Assembly: GCF_020536995.1 (NCBI RefSeq)
Contig: NC_068363.1
Location: 2,199,361-2,263,360 of the forward strand
Reading direction: 5' to 3'
From: Dreissena polymorpha
Lineage: Eukaryota; Mollusca; Bivalvia; Myida; Dreissenidae
Length of the DNA stretch: 64,000 nucleotides
Below, piece after piece: positions 11,481-24,810 of the stretch. Positions within the stretch are counted from its first letter, which is position 1, and each line of letters opens with the position of its first letter. The notes under the pieces were generated by a model. It made no database searches. It saw nothing but the letters and a program-made list of their open reading frames with translations, and had not been told where the DNA came from. The translations under genes and the position numbers were made by a program.

Positions 11481-11739
11481 ATTATTGTTATAATCACATT
11501 ATAAATAATAAGGTTTAAAATAAATATTTTTTCATTATATTGTATATTTAATTATTTGTATTCATTAAGTTTAATTTCATATTGACAGCTATTTAAGTGT
11601 TAATCATTGCTTTATTATTTCTTCATTGTATACAATAATGTTGCTTTATTATTTGGCATATGATTCTTGTGCTTTACTTAATAAGTCTTAAACACATAAA
11701 ACTGTCAAGTGTGTATTTCTCTACATGTGTAAGTGATAT

Positions 11740-11808
11740 ACCAGTAGCAGTAGTAGAAGAAGTAGAAGAACAGGAACAACTAGTAGTAGTAGTAGTAGTA
11801 GTAGTAGA

Positions 11809-11843
<35 letters not shown>

Positions 11844-11844
11844 A

Positions 11845-11882
<38 letters not shown>

Positions 11883-11883
11883 A

Positions 11884-11978
<95 letters not shown>

Positions 11979-12115
11979 AAGTAGTAGTAGTACAAGAAGA
12001 AGAATTAGTAGTAGTAGTAATTGTAGTAGTAGCAGCAGTAACCGCAGCAGTAGTAGCTGAAGCAGTAGTATGAGAAGTAGTAGTAGGGGGAGTGGGGGGA
12101 GGAGCAGTAGCAGTA
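11740..12115. repeat. (TAG)n microsatellite with AGAAG interruptions
   Basis: About 370 bp of TAG/GTA repeats interrupted at intervals by AGAAGAAG. It produces a spurious valine-rich frame on the + strand and a tyrosine-rich frame on the - strand. Confidence 0.95.
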
Positions 12116-12119
12116 GAAA

Positions 12120-12890
12120 CTTATTAACAAATGTTGTAACGATATGTACCTTCTAAAAATAAACAAAACATATGTCTTATACTTAGATAGCGTGCCATTA
12201 AAGAAAATAATTAAACAGTTTTTGGCATTTTGGTTTCGTTATTTACGACACATTAAGCATTTTCACTTGTTGACATTTTATCGATTTAATTCTGACAAAC
12301 AAACAGTTTAGGAGTTGGCACTTTTTTATGAAGTGAGCTGTAATAACCTAAACCTATTCAAGACAATGCAATAATTTATTAATTTGATTTTACTCAAAAC
12401 TACAACATATTTTTAATGTACTTAAAAATATGTTACATTAAAACATGAATACTGAGCTGTCGAGAACAAAAAAAAGTGGGTCCATATAAAAAAAGTAGTA
12501 AGTTACTGTTCATACCAAAAAGATTTCCTTGAATAAAAGACATGTCAAGTAACAATACATTGCATTTTTATACTGTCCTAACACAGTAAAAATAATATGG
12601 TATATATCATAAAACTTAATTCAATACAGTATAAAATAAATAGTTGTTAACATGACAGGTGATTAAATTCGCATTTACCTACGTCTGCATATAGAATATA
12701 TAATTGTCTATGTGTAGTTAGATTACCTTTGACTTCAAGCTCATTTGCCCCAATTGTAATCTCAATCTAGGTCTGCAAGTAAGCCAACAACACACACAAC
12801 GTCGGAACATTACCCATTTAAATCAAAGTACTGACAGTACTGGTGTGACGATGCTTTTGAAGAGGATGGATATAAAAGCATCAATTTAAG
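12120..12890. other. no gene seen; AT-rich
   Basis: Only short open frames; no repeat unit recognised. Confidence 0.5.
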
Positions 12891-12894
12891 TTTA

Positions 12895-12995
12895 AAAATA
12901 GGGTTCGAAAAAAAAGTTCGGTACGAAAAAAAATTTGGGTACGAAAAAAATTGGGTACGAAAAATTGTGGATACGAAAAAAATTTGGAGTTACGG
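12895..12995. repeat. short tandem repeat, TACGAAAAAAATTTGGG-type unit
   Basis: About five degenerate units of 17-20 bp, each containing TACGAAAAAA followed by TTGGG or TTGTGG. Confidence 0.8.
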
Positions 12996-12999
12996 GGAA

Positions 13000-15900
13000 G
13001 TAGTACCCGTGGGGAACTTGACCCATTCAGCGAAACTGGGAGGCGGGTTACATTCTCGATCAAATATAACAAGAAATATCTTTAAAAAGATATTCGACGT
13101 GTATTTTCTGTACCACTTATCTTAAAAAAACGTTATGTTACAGTAAAACGTTTGTGGGTAATAACATTACGTTTCAGCAGATATATTCAAAACTTGACAT
13201 GCTCTTAAATTACACCATGCTCTTTAATTTCACATGTATATCATACCAAACTTTATATTTCGTTGTTTCCTTTCCTTAGTTAATGATGTTATGTGTACGG
13301 ACGTGATTTCACATAATTTTTCTCTTTTGATTATTGTTTTTTCTCTAATTCAATAAGCTTAGGCATGTTTGATCGTTAAGTACGGCAATAATTTCATGAT
13401 GATTCCCGAAAGTAGGTATGAGAACATAGTCGAAAGAGCACTTGAATACGTGAGTTTGCCCATGAACACATGGTAAGGTTAACAAAATCTCCGCGATATG
13501 ACCTAATATGTGTTTAACAAAGCAAACAATATCAAACAAACGAATGAATTATCAAACATAGTATGTGCACTGATGTGGCTCTGTAGTTTCTGTTGGAAAA
13601 GTTTATTAAATATGCAAAATGAGAAAGCACGCATAAGAGCGAGTTTCATAGATGTCATACGGCTATTATGCTGTTTATATACCATACTCGCTATAACGTT
13701 TACAAATGACAGGTTCGAATTAATTCGTTTTCTTTACACTCATGATCGCGTTAAACGTTAATTATACACGTTTTCATTGGCAATTTATTTACAGAATCAC
13801 GACAAATGTCAAATACAATACAGAAAATGCATAGTTGTTTCATTGATATATAAACATATAATGGATTGAATATAACTGATTTAAAATTAACGTTTTCAAA
13901 CTATTATTCAATCTTTTCCCCAGAATATGCTATCCTATTTATAGCTGAGCCTCCTTTACCTTTATCAATGATAATCAGCGAGGTATGCCGATTAGAAAAA
14001 TCGAGCTATCTCAATCGGGCTGGCTCGGTCTTTTACATAGGTCGCCATTGTGAAGAATTTTTCATGGTATGATAACTTAGACGAGCTGCTTCGCAGCATC
14101 GTCAAAAAGCTGTCCTACTGTGCGGAGGTGTAATTTTCGTAAGATTGCCATTGAATTGAACCCAACCGGCAAATAAATGACTTTCAAGCTAGGTTTACAT
14201 TATGCAACATTGACACAAAATTGATGCCAATTATCTCAGGCCAAACATACGTATTTGCTCATGGAGCATAAACTATTGCTTTTTTTTCAGAAACAGTGGA
14301 CCTAAATGGATTCACGTGGACTAGGTTTGCAGTCAAAGATTCTGAAAAATTCCATTAAAGGAGAAAGTTTTGTCCCTTTTAAGTCGCGTGGATTGCACAG
14401 GCTAATCTGGGACAATACTGTACACAAACGAATTAAGTTAAATTTTTTCGAGAGAGCAGCGTTTATGCATACATATCAAACTCCAATATTTATTTAGCAA
14501 TCATAAACAATAACAATACAACTTCATAATTCAGAACGATATTATTTTCAATACCTATCAAATACTCTAATTATGAGCATTTTTTAAACAATGCTTTCTT
14601 CTACAATGTTAATCAACCCAAATTAAATTAGTTCATCCAGAATTTGAAGAACATTTGTATGTTTTTACCAAAAACAGAAGCTTTATTTTCAGATAACACA
14701 CATTTTAATATTGTGAAAAAACAATAACAATGTAAATAATTTAACACCCAGAAAAAGCATATGGTCTATTTTGAAAATGAATTAAATATTTTATTTTCAT
14801 CTATTAAATTTCAGATAGTGCAAGATAGATATACTTAAAATTCTATGAGACATAATATTATTTTTATATATTCAATAAACACTATAATAATTTGCATCCA
14901 ACTATCAAAACAATATATACAATTACAACAGCTTATTATTTCAAAATTTACAAAACAATAATGCTTGAATAAATCATTTTGGCAAATTGAACACAATGTT
15001 TGAATTAATTACATGGGTTTAAGTGGAGCAAACAATAATACAAAATTCGGCAGTAATACTATATCAAAGTGTAAAGAACCGAACGTCATAACATTTTGCT
15101 AATAACATAATACATATAATTTGTTTTGGGTATTAAACAATATGGACAAAACTAAATGGTATTGTAAGCAATATTGGAATACAACAGTATCATTTATCCA
15201 AAACCTTCAAATTTAAAAGCAAAACCTGATAACAATACTAACCAGAACTTAATTTGTCAGTCTTAAAATACGGTTCATTGGTACACTTGGTCTAAATTTA
15301 ACAATCCGTGTTAACAATATATTAACAAACTACTAGAAAACAATAATAACATTCAATATTGTCTAAATGCCAAACAATTCTGAACCTAATATGAAATCAG
15401 CAGTTAATCAAAACAAAGCATTCAAATAGTATCTAGAACACATTTGCTTAATAAATTGTAAACATATAAACCAGAAAATATTTCTGATATTATTTTAAAC
15501 ATTTTCAACTGGTGGGCAATTGTGTCTACTGAGCTTTGATTATGAAAAACACAATTCTGTATGAATGTAGTCTATGTAAATGTGCAGTCAGAAAGATTAC
15601 ACAAGTTTTTTTTGAGCTCAAAATCTATCAAAATGATTCATTTTTATCCATAACTTCAATGTGCCACAGAAATGTATCTTACATTTATTATTTAATTAAA
15701 CGACCACATAACTATTGTTTGTAAGTTCAAATCTTATCAAGGAGCTGCCATAGACACTGCATTGTTGTCGGAAGGTTACGGTTAGAATTTGCGATTGATT
15801 GTTTGAGAAAAAAACAAACAATTACAAGGCCAACGCGTTTTATTTAATTTTTTAAGTGTGTTGCATATAGCTCTTAATTGTGCACGTTTAATGTAATTTC

Positions 15901-17920
15901 TATATCCAAGTTTCTATTTTCGATGAGTACAGTTCGTATCACTGTCAAAAAAAATGAAATTTCTATCACCGTCGCTGCCACCATTTGTTGCGTTCCACCT
16001 CTGGACGCTTGTGTGCGTAGGAGTGGTACACTGTACAACCGCCATCTATGCTGCACTTATCTAACATACAAGAATGCAAACAACACCTTTTGAAGTATTG
16101 CCGAACGTTGAACGAAATAAAACAGTTCTGTATGCACTCCAAATTCATTACAATAAGAATTATATATCTGTTCTTATAAAGGCAGTATATTATATTTTAA
16201 CCTGAGCATTAGGTTGTATTATAGGTAATTATTTAATAATTAAGTGTTAACAGTTAACTTGTTTAATTCATTCCTTATGAGTCTTTCACTATAGATAATG
16301 GCACCAATTTTAAGTACATTAAATAACAGTAAATGCTTCAAGATGTCGTAATGAAATGTCACATGTTAGTTTGTTAAGTATGGTGTTAAATGAGCCTTTT
16401 CGAATAATTATCAGTAAATATAAAGCGTTTAATTTTATAAAAGACCAGCCTCTTAATTTCGGGATGGAACTGAGCTGATGACAAAAAATTGGTGGTCCTT
16501 TCATACTAGCTTATTAGCAGGCCAGTTGGTCATGGGCTGCCCCATAATGACCGAATCGGGGCGACCGAATGGCCAGAATTAGAACGCCCACCGGGTAACA
16601 ACTTGTACTTGAGAACATGGCTTAAAAACGTGAAATAATCATATTCGATGTGCCTCTTTATGTTTTATATTCCATAACATTTTATGACAGACATACATTA
16701 TTTATTATCTAACCATTTGGAATAAAAACAAACACGTTTGTTTAAGTGTCATGCAAGGCAGGATATTTGATCGACATAAAAAGAACGGGGCCAAGTATAA
16801 TGTATAATTAACAATTTACAACATCAAGTGGCATATATATTTACAAACCCCAGTGAGAAGAAACACTCATACGTATCTCTCCCATAGCGATCCTTAGCGA
16901 AATCAGTTTTTTTACCACCCATGCCCTTTTAACAATCTATCGGACACACCGCTATTTGCAGCAGCAGTTTCTCCCGGTGACCGAAATTAATGCAGCCCGT
17001 AAACATTAGGGTTAAATACAATTTCACGAGTTTGTGCTGTAAAGTCTCTCGTGCTCTACTGTAACCCATCTGCTTTGAGCCAACTAAAATGTATATACTC
17101 ATTTTTTTTACAAGAATTTAGGTTACTAAACAAAAAATCTTTTGTTACTATCAAGATATATTTTGCAAGTAGAAGAAAGAACATATATCTGAATTTGTTT
17201 TTTTGTTATACAAATTTTCACCTGTTCGGCCTTGCACTACGGGTCCTTTTACTCTTGAAAATGTTAAGTTTAGCACAATCCTCAAAACTATTACATCGCA
17301 TCATTTTAAAGAAACTAATTTGCTTAATCTCAAAATCCGAAAATACATACCAAACACTTTGTATCAAATCTTAAATCTCAAAGAATCGGAATTTTCAAAA
17401 TTTTGAACAATCTTTTTCATATCCTCTATAGTTATTGCGCATTTTTTAATTGATGGTTTTGAATTGGCCATTATAAATCCAAATTTATCAAATTTGGCAA
17501 ACCAGATCATAATCGCAAGAATCGTAAGAATCACAAAAACCCGCAATTGTATGAGCCCATGAAATGCCATATACAATCGAGTTAATATTTTTGAGGTAGA
17601 CGGACATGATTTTTTTAGGGCAGCCAAAAACAGACTGTCATAATAATCCGTAGAGGGCAAAGGATTTAAGTCGCACATTCTACACCATGCACTATATGCT
17701 TTAAAATAAGTATTAAACTGTTTGTAAGTGTCATCCGATTATGATGTTTTTACCAAACCATTCAAAATTTCTTACGAATTTTGCAATTCTGATAGAAGAT
17801 ATTTTCTGTTGATCTAGCGGTCCATCTTAAAGGTTTCTGTCAAATGTATACCGGTAAATCATTTCAAATAAAAGCAAACATTAATATTATAAATTGAATG
17901 TCTGTAATAAAACCGTTTCC
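13000..17920. other. no convincing gene; AT-rich, CAATA-rich DNA
   Basis: Long AT-rich stretch. Between 14,500 and 15,500 the motif AACAATA recurs many times without a clear period. A fragment of the GCCTGTGC-type MITE (tgcacaggctaatctggga) is visible near 14,395. The best open frame, 17,364-17,678 on the - strand (104 residues with one hydrophobic segment), has no family resemblance I recognise and no supporting splice structure. Confidence 0.5.
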
Positions 17921-17924
17921 CTTC

Positions 17925-18060
17925 CTTTCTTTTTTGCAAGTATTCTGCAATTTAAAATTAGCATTCCCCTTGCTATCTTTTTTGCAAGAATTATAATTTT
18001 GAAATTGTTATTTTTTACCCCTGCTTTCTTTTTTGCAAGTACTATCCTTTAACAAATATC
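17925..18060. repeat. three-copy CTTTTTTGCAAG repeat
   Basis: CTTTCTTTTTTGCAAG-like blocks recur three times at about 50-60 bp spacing, with degenerate sequence between them. Confidence 0.6.
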
Positions 18061-19850
18061 TTGTTTTTGTTATTTTGTGCAAATATGCCATTCCTCGTGT
18101 ATTGTACACTACTTCGTAAGCATCTGTTGCAAACGGTCCCAGTCAAATAAAATATTCACCAACTTGTTTGCTATACATTCTTTATCCCCATACAAAAAAT
18201 CATTAATACGTAAACAATCCCAACTATACCATAAGTATAGCAAACCTGTCGAAACATTCATATCACGTATTCACATATGAACGAAAAATAGTATAGTTAA
18301 GTTCGAATAGCAAGACCTTTGATTGAAAAACGTCTTGAACTAAAAACAGAGTAATAGTTATTCATAAATATATTCTGCCTTTTGTCAAAAACAATACTAT
18401 CCTTCACAAAGTGCTTTTTTACATTGCCGGCCTAAAATAAGAATGGCAAAATTGCGGCACTAGGCCATCTGGGTACCATCAAAATGCCAGGTGTGTTGCA
18501 TTCTAGAAGATGCATAGTTGTTTTTTCTACCTACTAAATAGGTGGTACCAACCAATTCAAATCGGCACCCCAAAACTGGGTAAAACAATCAACTGCTTTT
18601 GTTTCGAAATAAAAAAAATGTTGAATTATACCTTAAAGGCATTTTATTTTTAAAAGTAGCAAGCGATCGATCGAAAACGGACCCCGATATCGTATAAATA
18701 CTCAAAGAAATCTCATGAGACCTCCCACCCATCTGTATTGTTCATTTTACTTTTACTGTCGGCGATTGAGTAAAATTCTCTGGGAACCAATTGTATTTCT
18801 AGTCCAATATTCATCTTCAAACAAATACTAAAACTGCTTAAAGCTAAAGCACATAACTCAATGTTAGAATTTCCTACTTGTAACAACCTTTACACATGAT
18901 TGAGAGTAAGAAAACCACTTAACAGTTTTCCCCCTAAAAGCAAGAACTACTGTTTTCATTTCTCTATTAGTAGAACTTTCATTACATGCGTCATTTGACC
19001 ATATATAATGAAAATGAAACCTAGCCTTTGAAAAATGTAAATCCCACATACAAACCCACTTGCATCCCTGTAAACTTTCAAAACTTCGAACCATTTAGTT
19101 TTACTATGAGGTCTTAGTTTCTAAATAAGCCAAACACGTCAAACAATTCTCTTTCACTCGAGGGACTACCTTATTGACCGCTATCACGTGGTCGACCCGT
19201 GTGTCCATTTACTGTTTTAGCCCTGTCCCCGTCGGCGATGCGATCACTTCTCTCGTCCGGACTGTCCATATCTAACACATTGCCAACTCCAAGACGGCAC
19301 AAAACTAATTTAAATTTCATAATTAAATGTGGTTGCGCAAATAAAGAAACGATTTCAATAACGTCTATGCTCTATTCTGCATGCCTGTCAAATGACCAAA
19401 CCTGCAAATCTGTGCACGAGAAAATCTTGATTTCCGCACCATTGGACATCACCTTCAAAAACCAGTAAAACCAGTTTATTCAATCACACAACGATAATAA
19501 ATACATTCAAACGACGCATACCGAGAGTCAAATGCTAGGACATGTAAACATTACCATTGATCTAAAATAACACATCGTGAAGATTGCTATTGGTTAAAAG
19601 AGATGACTAATCCAACCATAAAGCACCGGGACTCATGTCTGACAATGGACTGGCGTCTTGTGGACAAGTTAAGTTTTATCATTAAATAACAGTTAATATG
19701 TAACTAATGGGCAATAGTATTCAGCAGTTATGAAATATACTAATGAATGTTTTACAAAGCACTTAAGATAAGTTCATAAACATGCTTAAAACACAAATAC
19801 CTATACGTATCGTTAACAGTGAAAATCACGTGACTGCACTCGAATTCGGA
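18061..19850. other. no gene seen upstream of the LINE
   Basis: Mixed sequence with no recognised domain on either strand. The 5' untranslated region of the LINE may extend into its right end, but no boundary or target duplication could be placed. Confidence 0.45.
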
Positions 19851-19896
19851 CAAGTGCTTCGGATTCGAAAAAAAAAAGAATCCACAGGCGTACGAT

Positions 19897-20589
19897 ATGA
19901 AATCTATAAGTAATCGACTAGAGTCCGTAGAGAATAAATTAAAAATTGTTGAGGTCATTGAGAAGAGGATCGGGGGCATGGAGACGGACATCAAAAAGTT
20001 GTGGGTGGCATTGGACGAGCGGATGAAGAAGGTGGACGATCGAGTGAAGCGGGTTGAAGACAAGGTGGACGGGGCGGACATCCACGCAGCGCAGATGGCG
20101 TCACGTATCGACGAGCTCGAAAAGGAGCGAGAAGCCATGCGCGATGATGTTTCGTATCTCCAGTCACAGAGCATGAGAAATAATCTTATGTTCACCAGTG
20201 TCCAGGAAGACAACGCTTCGGGTTACGAGACGCCGGAAGTGACGGAGCGTAAGCTTCGTCAACATCTCGAGGGCGCTTTCCACATTGCACGTGAGTTGGT
20301 GGATTCCATTAAATTCGAACGTGTGCATCGTTCCCCTGGCGCACCGACTGCGGGAAAAGTAAGGAACATTGTGGCGAAGTTTTCGTACTTCAAAGACAGG
20401 GAAATGGTGCGAAAGCGGTGGATAGAACTCGATGGAACTGTTTTCAGGGTGTTTGAGCAGTTTCCACAGGATGTGATACAGAAGAGGCGGAAACTGGTTC
20501 CCAAGATGAAAGACGCGAGGCGGCAAGGGAAGCGTGCGTACCTTGCTTACGACACCCTCTATATAGATGGGGTACCGCAGCGCGCATAG
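19897..20589 (+). CDS. LINE ORF1 protein (RNA-binding chaperone type)
   Basis: A 230-residue frame. Residues 1-80 are heptad-like and highly charged (VENKLKIVEVIEKR, VDDRVKRVEDKVDG), predicting a trimerising coiled coil. Residues about 85-150 fit an RRM-like fold (SMRNNLMFTSV). Residues 150-225 match the C-terminal domain of L1-type ORF1 proteins, with the pattern ERVHR, KFSYFKDRE, FEQFPQDVIQKRRKL, AYLAYDTLYIDG. Such proteins bind element RNA to form the transposition particle. The frame is intact and its GC content is visibly higher than ORF2. It ends in TAG followed by GGG, and the same frame continues directly into ORF2. Confidence 0.88.
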   Translation: MKSISNRLESVENKLKIVEVIEKRIGGMETDIKKLWVALDERMKKVDDRVKRVEDKVDGADIHAAQMASRIDELEKEREAMRDDVSYLQSQSMRNNLMFTSVQEDNASGYETPEVTERKLRQHLEGAFHIARELVDSIKFERVHRSPGAPTAGKVRNIVAKFSYFKDREMVRKRWIELDGTVFRVFEQFPQDVIQKRRKLVPKMKDARRQGKRAYLAYDTLYIDGVPQRA

Positions 20590-23500
20590 GGGCACGATGA
20601 CAGTAGGATTTCTATCTTGTCTTGGAACGTTAATGGTTTAACAGATTGTAAAAAAAGTAATATTAATTTTGTCAATTTAATTACTTCTCATGATATCTGT
20701 CTATTTTACGAAACTTGGAATAACAAGTCAAGCGTTATTTCTCTTGATGGTTTTATATCTCACAATTTTTATAAAAAAACTCAACACAGAAATGCGCGTA
20801 GATCTAGCGGCGGTGTTGTTGTTTATTTTAGGGAACATTTAAAGGATGGAATAACTATTGTACGCAATCACTATAATACTGTTATTTGGCTTAAATTAGA
20901 TCGTGATTTTTTAACATAGATGAAAATATTTATTTATGTGCAGCCTATATTTGGGATGAAGATTCGCCTATGTATAATACGTTTAATATCGTCCTTTTCG
21001 AATTTTAAGAAAATGATATATCATACTTTTCTGAATCCGGTCAAGTATTTATAACTGGGGATCTAAACAGTAGAGTAGGCAACAAACGTGATTATATTGT
21101 ATATGACTGTATGAATACTTTTTACGATGATATAGATTATTGCCCTGATCAAGTCTCTGTTAGGGCCTCTGTTGATAATGTACATAATAGCCATGGTTGT
21201 AAATTGCTTTATTTGTGTAAGTCAACAGGTACACGTATTGTTAATGGTAGAATAGGTGACAGTAATAAACATACATTTTATGGTCATAACGGGACATCCA
21301 TGATTGATTACGTCTTAGCTAGTGAACGAAATTTTTCACGCATTGTTGATTGTACAATAGGCGAATTTAATGAATGGAGCGATCATGCCCCGTTACATCT
21401 GACTCTTCGTTGCAATAACTTTTCACCCAAACACGAGAAATTTACTGATGTAAAATACAAATGGGACAGTTCCATCAAAGATCGATTTCGAACAGAAATC
21501 ATAGCTAAATTACCTGTTTTTAATGATATTGTACGTAATATTGATTATTTGAATAGATTGTCAGTAAATAATGCCATAAACGAGTTTACTGATACTATCC
21601 GCAGTGTAGCGGACCCATTATTTTCACATACATATACGTTTAGTAATAAACCGAAGTACATGTTCGAAGAATACGGTAGTTTAACTTATGCTGACTGGTT
21701 TGATAGTGATTGTGAGTCTGCCCGTCGTTTATATATTGATGCCTTAAAGTGTTTTAATTTAAATAAATCAGACGCTAGTAGATCAATGCTTTGTCATTAT
21801 AAGAAACTTTATAAAAATTTAATACGGAAAAAGAAGGGATGTGCATACCGTACAAAAATGTCTGATATTGAAAACTTAAAGAAAAAAAAACCTCGCGATT
21901 TTTGGAAATTTTTCAAATCAAAGAATAAACTAACCAGCCATAACATTTCATTGGAAGATTTTAAGTTATTTTTTGAAAACCTTAGCAACAGTACTTTTAA
22001 TTGCAATAATACCGAGGCAGAGCAGTTTTGTTCCAGCTATAATTTTAGCGAAGATAATGTTGTGTTTCCAGAGTTAGACCAGCCTATTAGTGTTGATGAA
22101 GTTATATGTGCAATTAAAAAACTAAAGAGAAATAAGTCAGCGGGTGTTGATTTTATATTAAACGAATATTTTATAGAATGTAGCGATTTATTGTGTAACC
22201 ATTTATGTGATATTTTTAATTGTATACTACAATCTGGTTTTTTCCCTGAAAAATGGACACATGGAATTATAATCCCATTACACAAAAAGGGCTCTGTAAA
22301 CGATATTAATAATTACAGAGGAATTACACTTGTGAGCTGTTTCTCAAAACTATTTACTACAATAATTAATAAGCGCATCGAATGTTTTTGTGAGAATAAT
22401 AATAGCATTTCGGATGCACAGTTCGGATTTCGTAAGGGTTATTCAACAATCGATGCTATATACATATTAATGTCTATTGTACAAAAATATATTAATGACA
22501 ATAAAAGGCTCTATGTAATATATGTAGACATGATGAAATGTTTTGATAGTATATATAGAAATGCATTGTGGTTAAAATTGTATAAAACCGGCATTAGAGG
22601 TAAAATATTGCAAATTGTTAAAGACATGTATGAAAATGTTAAATCGTATGTTAAGTCATGTTCTACTTATTCTGACTACTTCCGTTACTCAGTTGGTCTA
22701 CGTCAAGGGGAAGTTATGTCCCCTTTGCTATTTTCTCTGTTTGTAGAGGACTTAGAGATGTTTTTACAACATAATATAGAGTCTGGATTAACCATTGACG
22801 ATGTTTTACTTATATTACTCCTTTTCGCCGATGATATGGCCATATTGGGTAAAAATTCAGAAGAAGTACAAAACCATTTGGATAATCTGCTTGTGTATTG
22901 TAATACTTGGGGCCTTAAAGTAAACACTTCAAAAACTAAAATTATGGTTTTCCGTAAGAGGGGCCGCCTACACCAAAATGAGGCATGGACATACGATGGC
23001 CAAATCATCGAAACAGTTGATAACTTTAATTATTTAGGTACTGTTATACATTATACAGGTAGTTTCACATTCAACCAAGAACATTTAGTAGGTAAAGCCC
23101 TTAAGGCTATGAATACTTTGCTATACAAGTGTAAAATGTATGATCTAAAACCTAAAACACTTTGCCAGTTATTTGATGCATTTGTTGGTTCTATTCTTAA
23201 CTATGCCTCCGAAATATGGGGTTTTACAAAGTCTAAAGAAATAGAACGTATCCATTTAAAGTTCTGTAAACGAATGCTACAAGTAAGACTCAACAGTTGT
23301 AACGCATGTGTTTACGGAGAGTTGGGTAGATACCCACTTTACATAAATCGTTTTATAAGAATGTTAAAATATTGGTTTAAAATTAGATTGAGTGATAATA
23401 TTATTCTCCAAACTGTGTATAATATGAATGTTGTAGAGTGTCATAAAGGAAACATCAATTGGGTCTCACATATTAAACAGTTGTTAAACGATTATGGTTA

Positions 23501-24023
23501 TGGATATGTTTTTAATAACCCTAGCTCTGTGTGTGTTAATTCTTTTATATGTCAGTTTAGAAATAGACTTATAGATACATTTAAACAGGAATGGTTTGGT
23601 ACATTAAGTAACAGTACTGTATTAGACATGTACAGAGTTTTTAAACCTACAATTGTATACGAATCTTACTTGGATTTGTTACCAAGGAGTTTGCGTACCC
23701 AATTTGTTAAGTTAAGAATTTCTGTTCACTCACTGAGAATCCAAACTGGGAGATATGGGCGTAATAATATTCCTCGCAACGAAAGATACTGTGTTTGTTG
23801 CAATAGTAGAGATATTGAAGATGAGTTTCACTTTGTTTGTATTTGTCCATGTTTTAGTGTTTTACGACAAAAATACCTTAAAAGGTATTTATATGTTAAT
23901 CCATCTGTGTTTAAGTATCACCAATTACTGACTTCATCCGATAAAAACGAACTTGTCAAGTTGTGTAAATATATAAAAGAAGCATTTGTAATTCGCAATT
24001 CATTTATCAATAATACCATATAG
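20590..24023 (+). CDS. LINE ORF2: endonuclease and reverse transcriptase (two lesions)
   Basis: N-terminal apurinic-type endonuclease: LSWNVNGL at the start, the YETW glutamate motif near 20,710, GDLNSR near 21,057 and the SDHAPL motif near 21,390. The reverse transcriptase follows from about 22,090, with NNYRGITLVS, QFGFRKGYST, the catalytic YVDMMKCFD, GLRQGEVMSPLLFSLF, the FADDMAIL box and GLKVNTSKTK. A C-terminal Cys/His cluster (CVCC, HFVCICP) ends the protein. No in-frame ATG exists between the ORF1 stop and 20,919, and ORF2 lies in the ORF1 frame. One base is missing near the T run at 20,905-20,910, and a TAA lies at 21,006-21,008. From there the frame is open to 24,023. A nicking and target-primed reverse transcription role follows from the family. 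Confidence 0.9.
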
Positions 24024-24255
24024 AGTCTAACCGGTATCACCTACAAATCTTTCTGTCATTATATGTTTAGAAAATTTACTATATGCTTTTTCTTCATTTG
24101 TATTTTTTGTGTGTGTGTGTTTTATATATATATATATTTGTTTTCAACTTAAATGAAATGAAAACGTGACATATTTATTTTATACTGTTTGTATTAAGAC
24201 GATGTACTTATGTATAAGTCTAAATAAAATGTCTGTTCTGTTCTGTTCTGTTCGT

Positions 24256-24485
24256 ACAACCAGAATATTGTTTATGTATAAAATGGCCATGCATAATACG
24301 GCCGTAATCCATATATTATACGTTTTGGCTGTCATAGTCACTGTGTTAATGCTCAGGTGAATAAAAAGAAATTATACAGATGCACAACAGATCAAAATGT
24401 AACAGTCAAGTCTTTTTTAAAAGTTCATGTTCCGTTTTAAAGTTCATTGTCATGGTCGTGATATGCAGCGCAAATCACTATTTCT
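24256..24485. other. no gene seen after the LINE tail
   Basis: AT-rich flanking DNA; no matching target duplication could be identified with the sequence upstream of the element. Confidence 0.45.
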
Positions 24486-24810
24486 TTAATTTTTATTTAA
24501 TTATATTTATTGTACTATTATAATAATTATTATTTTTATCATTTTTACGATGATGGTGATTATGATGATGAGGATCAGGATGGTTATTTTTATTAGTAGT
24601 AGTAGAAGTAATAGTAGTAGTAGTAGTATTAAACTTATTATTATTATAATAAATTGCTACCTCTTTTATTATTTTTTATTTTGCTATTATAATAATTATT
24701 ATTATGATTATCATTTTTGTATGATGATGATAATGATGTTGAGGAGGAGGAGGAAGAGGAGAAGAAGGAAGAAGAGAATGAGAAGCAGAAGGATTATCAT
24801 GATAGTCATT
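24486..24810. repeat. low-complexity ATG/ATT/AGG trinucleotide region
   Basis: Runs of GATGAT, TAGTAG, ATTATT and GAGGAGGAAG in succession. The 103-residue frame here is compositional only. Confidence 0.85.

Larger units (their letters stand above)
19860..24255 (+). mobile_element. nearly full-length LINE (non-LTR retrotransposon)
   Basis: Two coding regions, ORF1 (19,897-20,589) and ORF2 (20,590-24,023), are followed by an AT-rich 3' region and a terminal (TGTTC)n run at 24,228-24,254. ORF2 carries one frameshift near 20,910 and one stop at 21,006-21,008 but is otherwise open for about 1,000 codons, so the copy is young. The clade is uncertain: ORF1 is of the coiled-coil plus RRM plus C-terminal-domain type known from L1/Tx1-like elements, while a short-repeat 3' tail is more usual in other clades. 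The exact 5' end and target duplication were not found. Confidence 0.92.

Noticed and set aside
11660-12073. Valine-rich 137-residue frame and tyrosine-rich antisense frame
   Set aside because: Translation of the (TAG)n microsatellite.
17364-17678. 104-residue minus-strand frame with a hydrophobic segment
   Set aside because: No family resemblance, AT-driven composition, no splice or promoter support. Kept only as a remark in the region entry.
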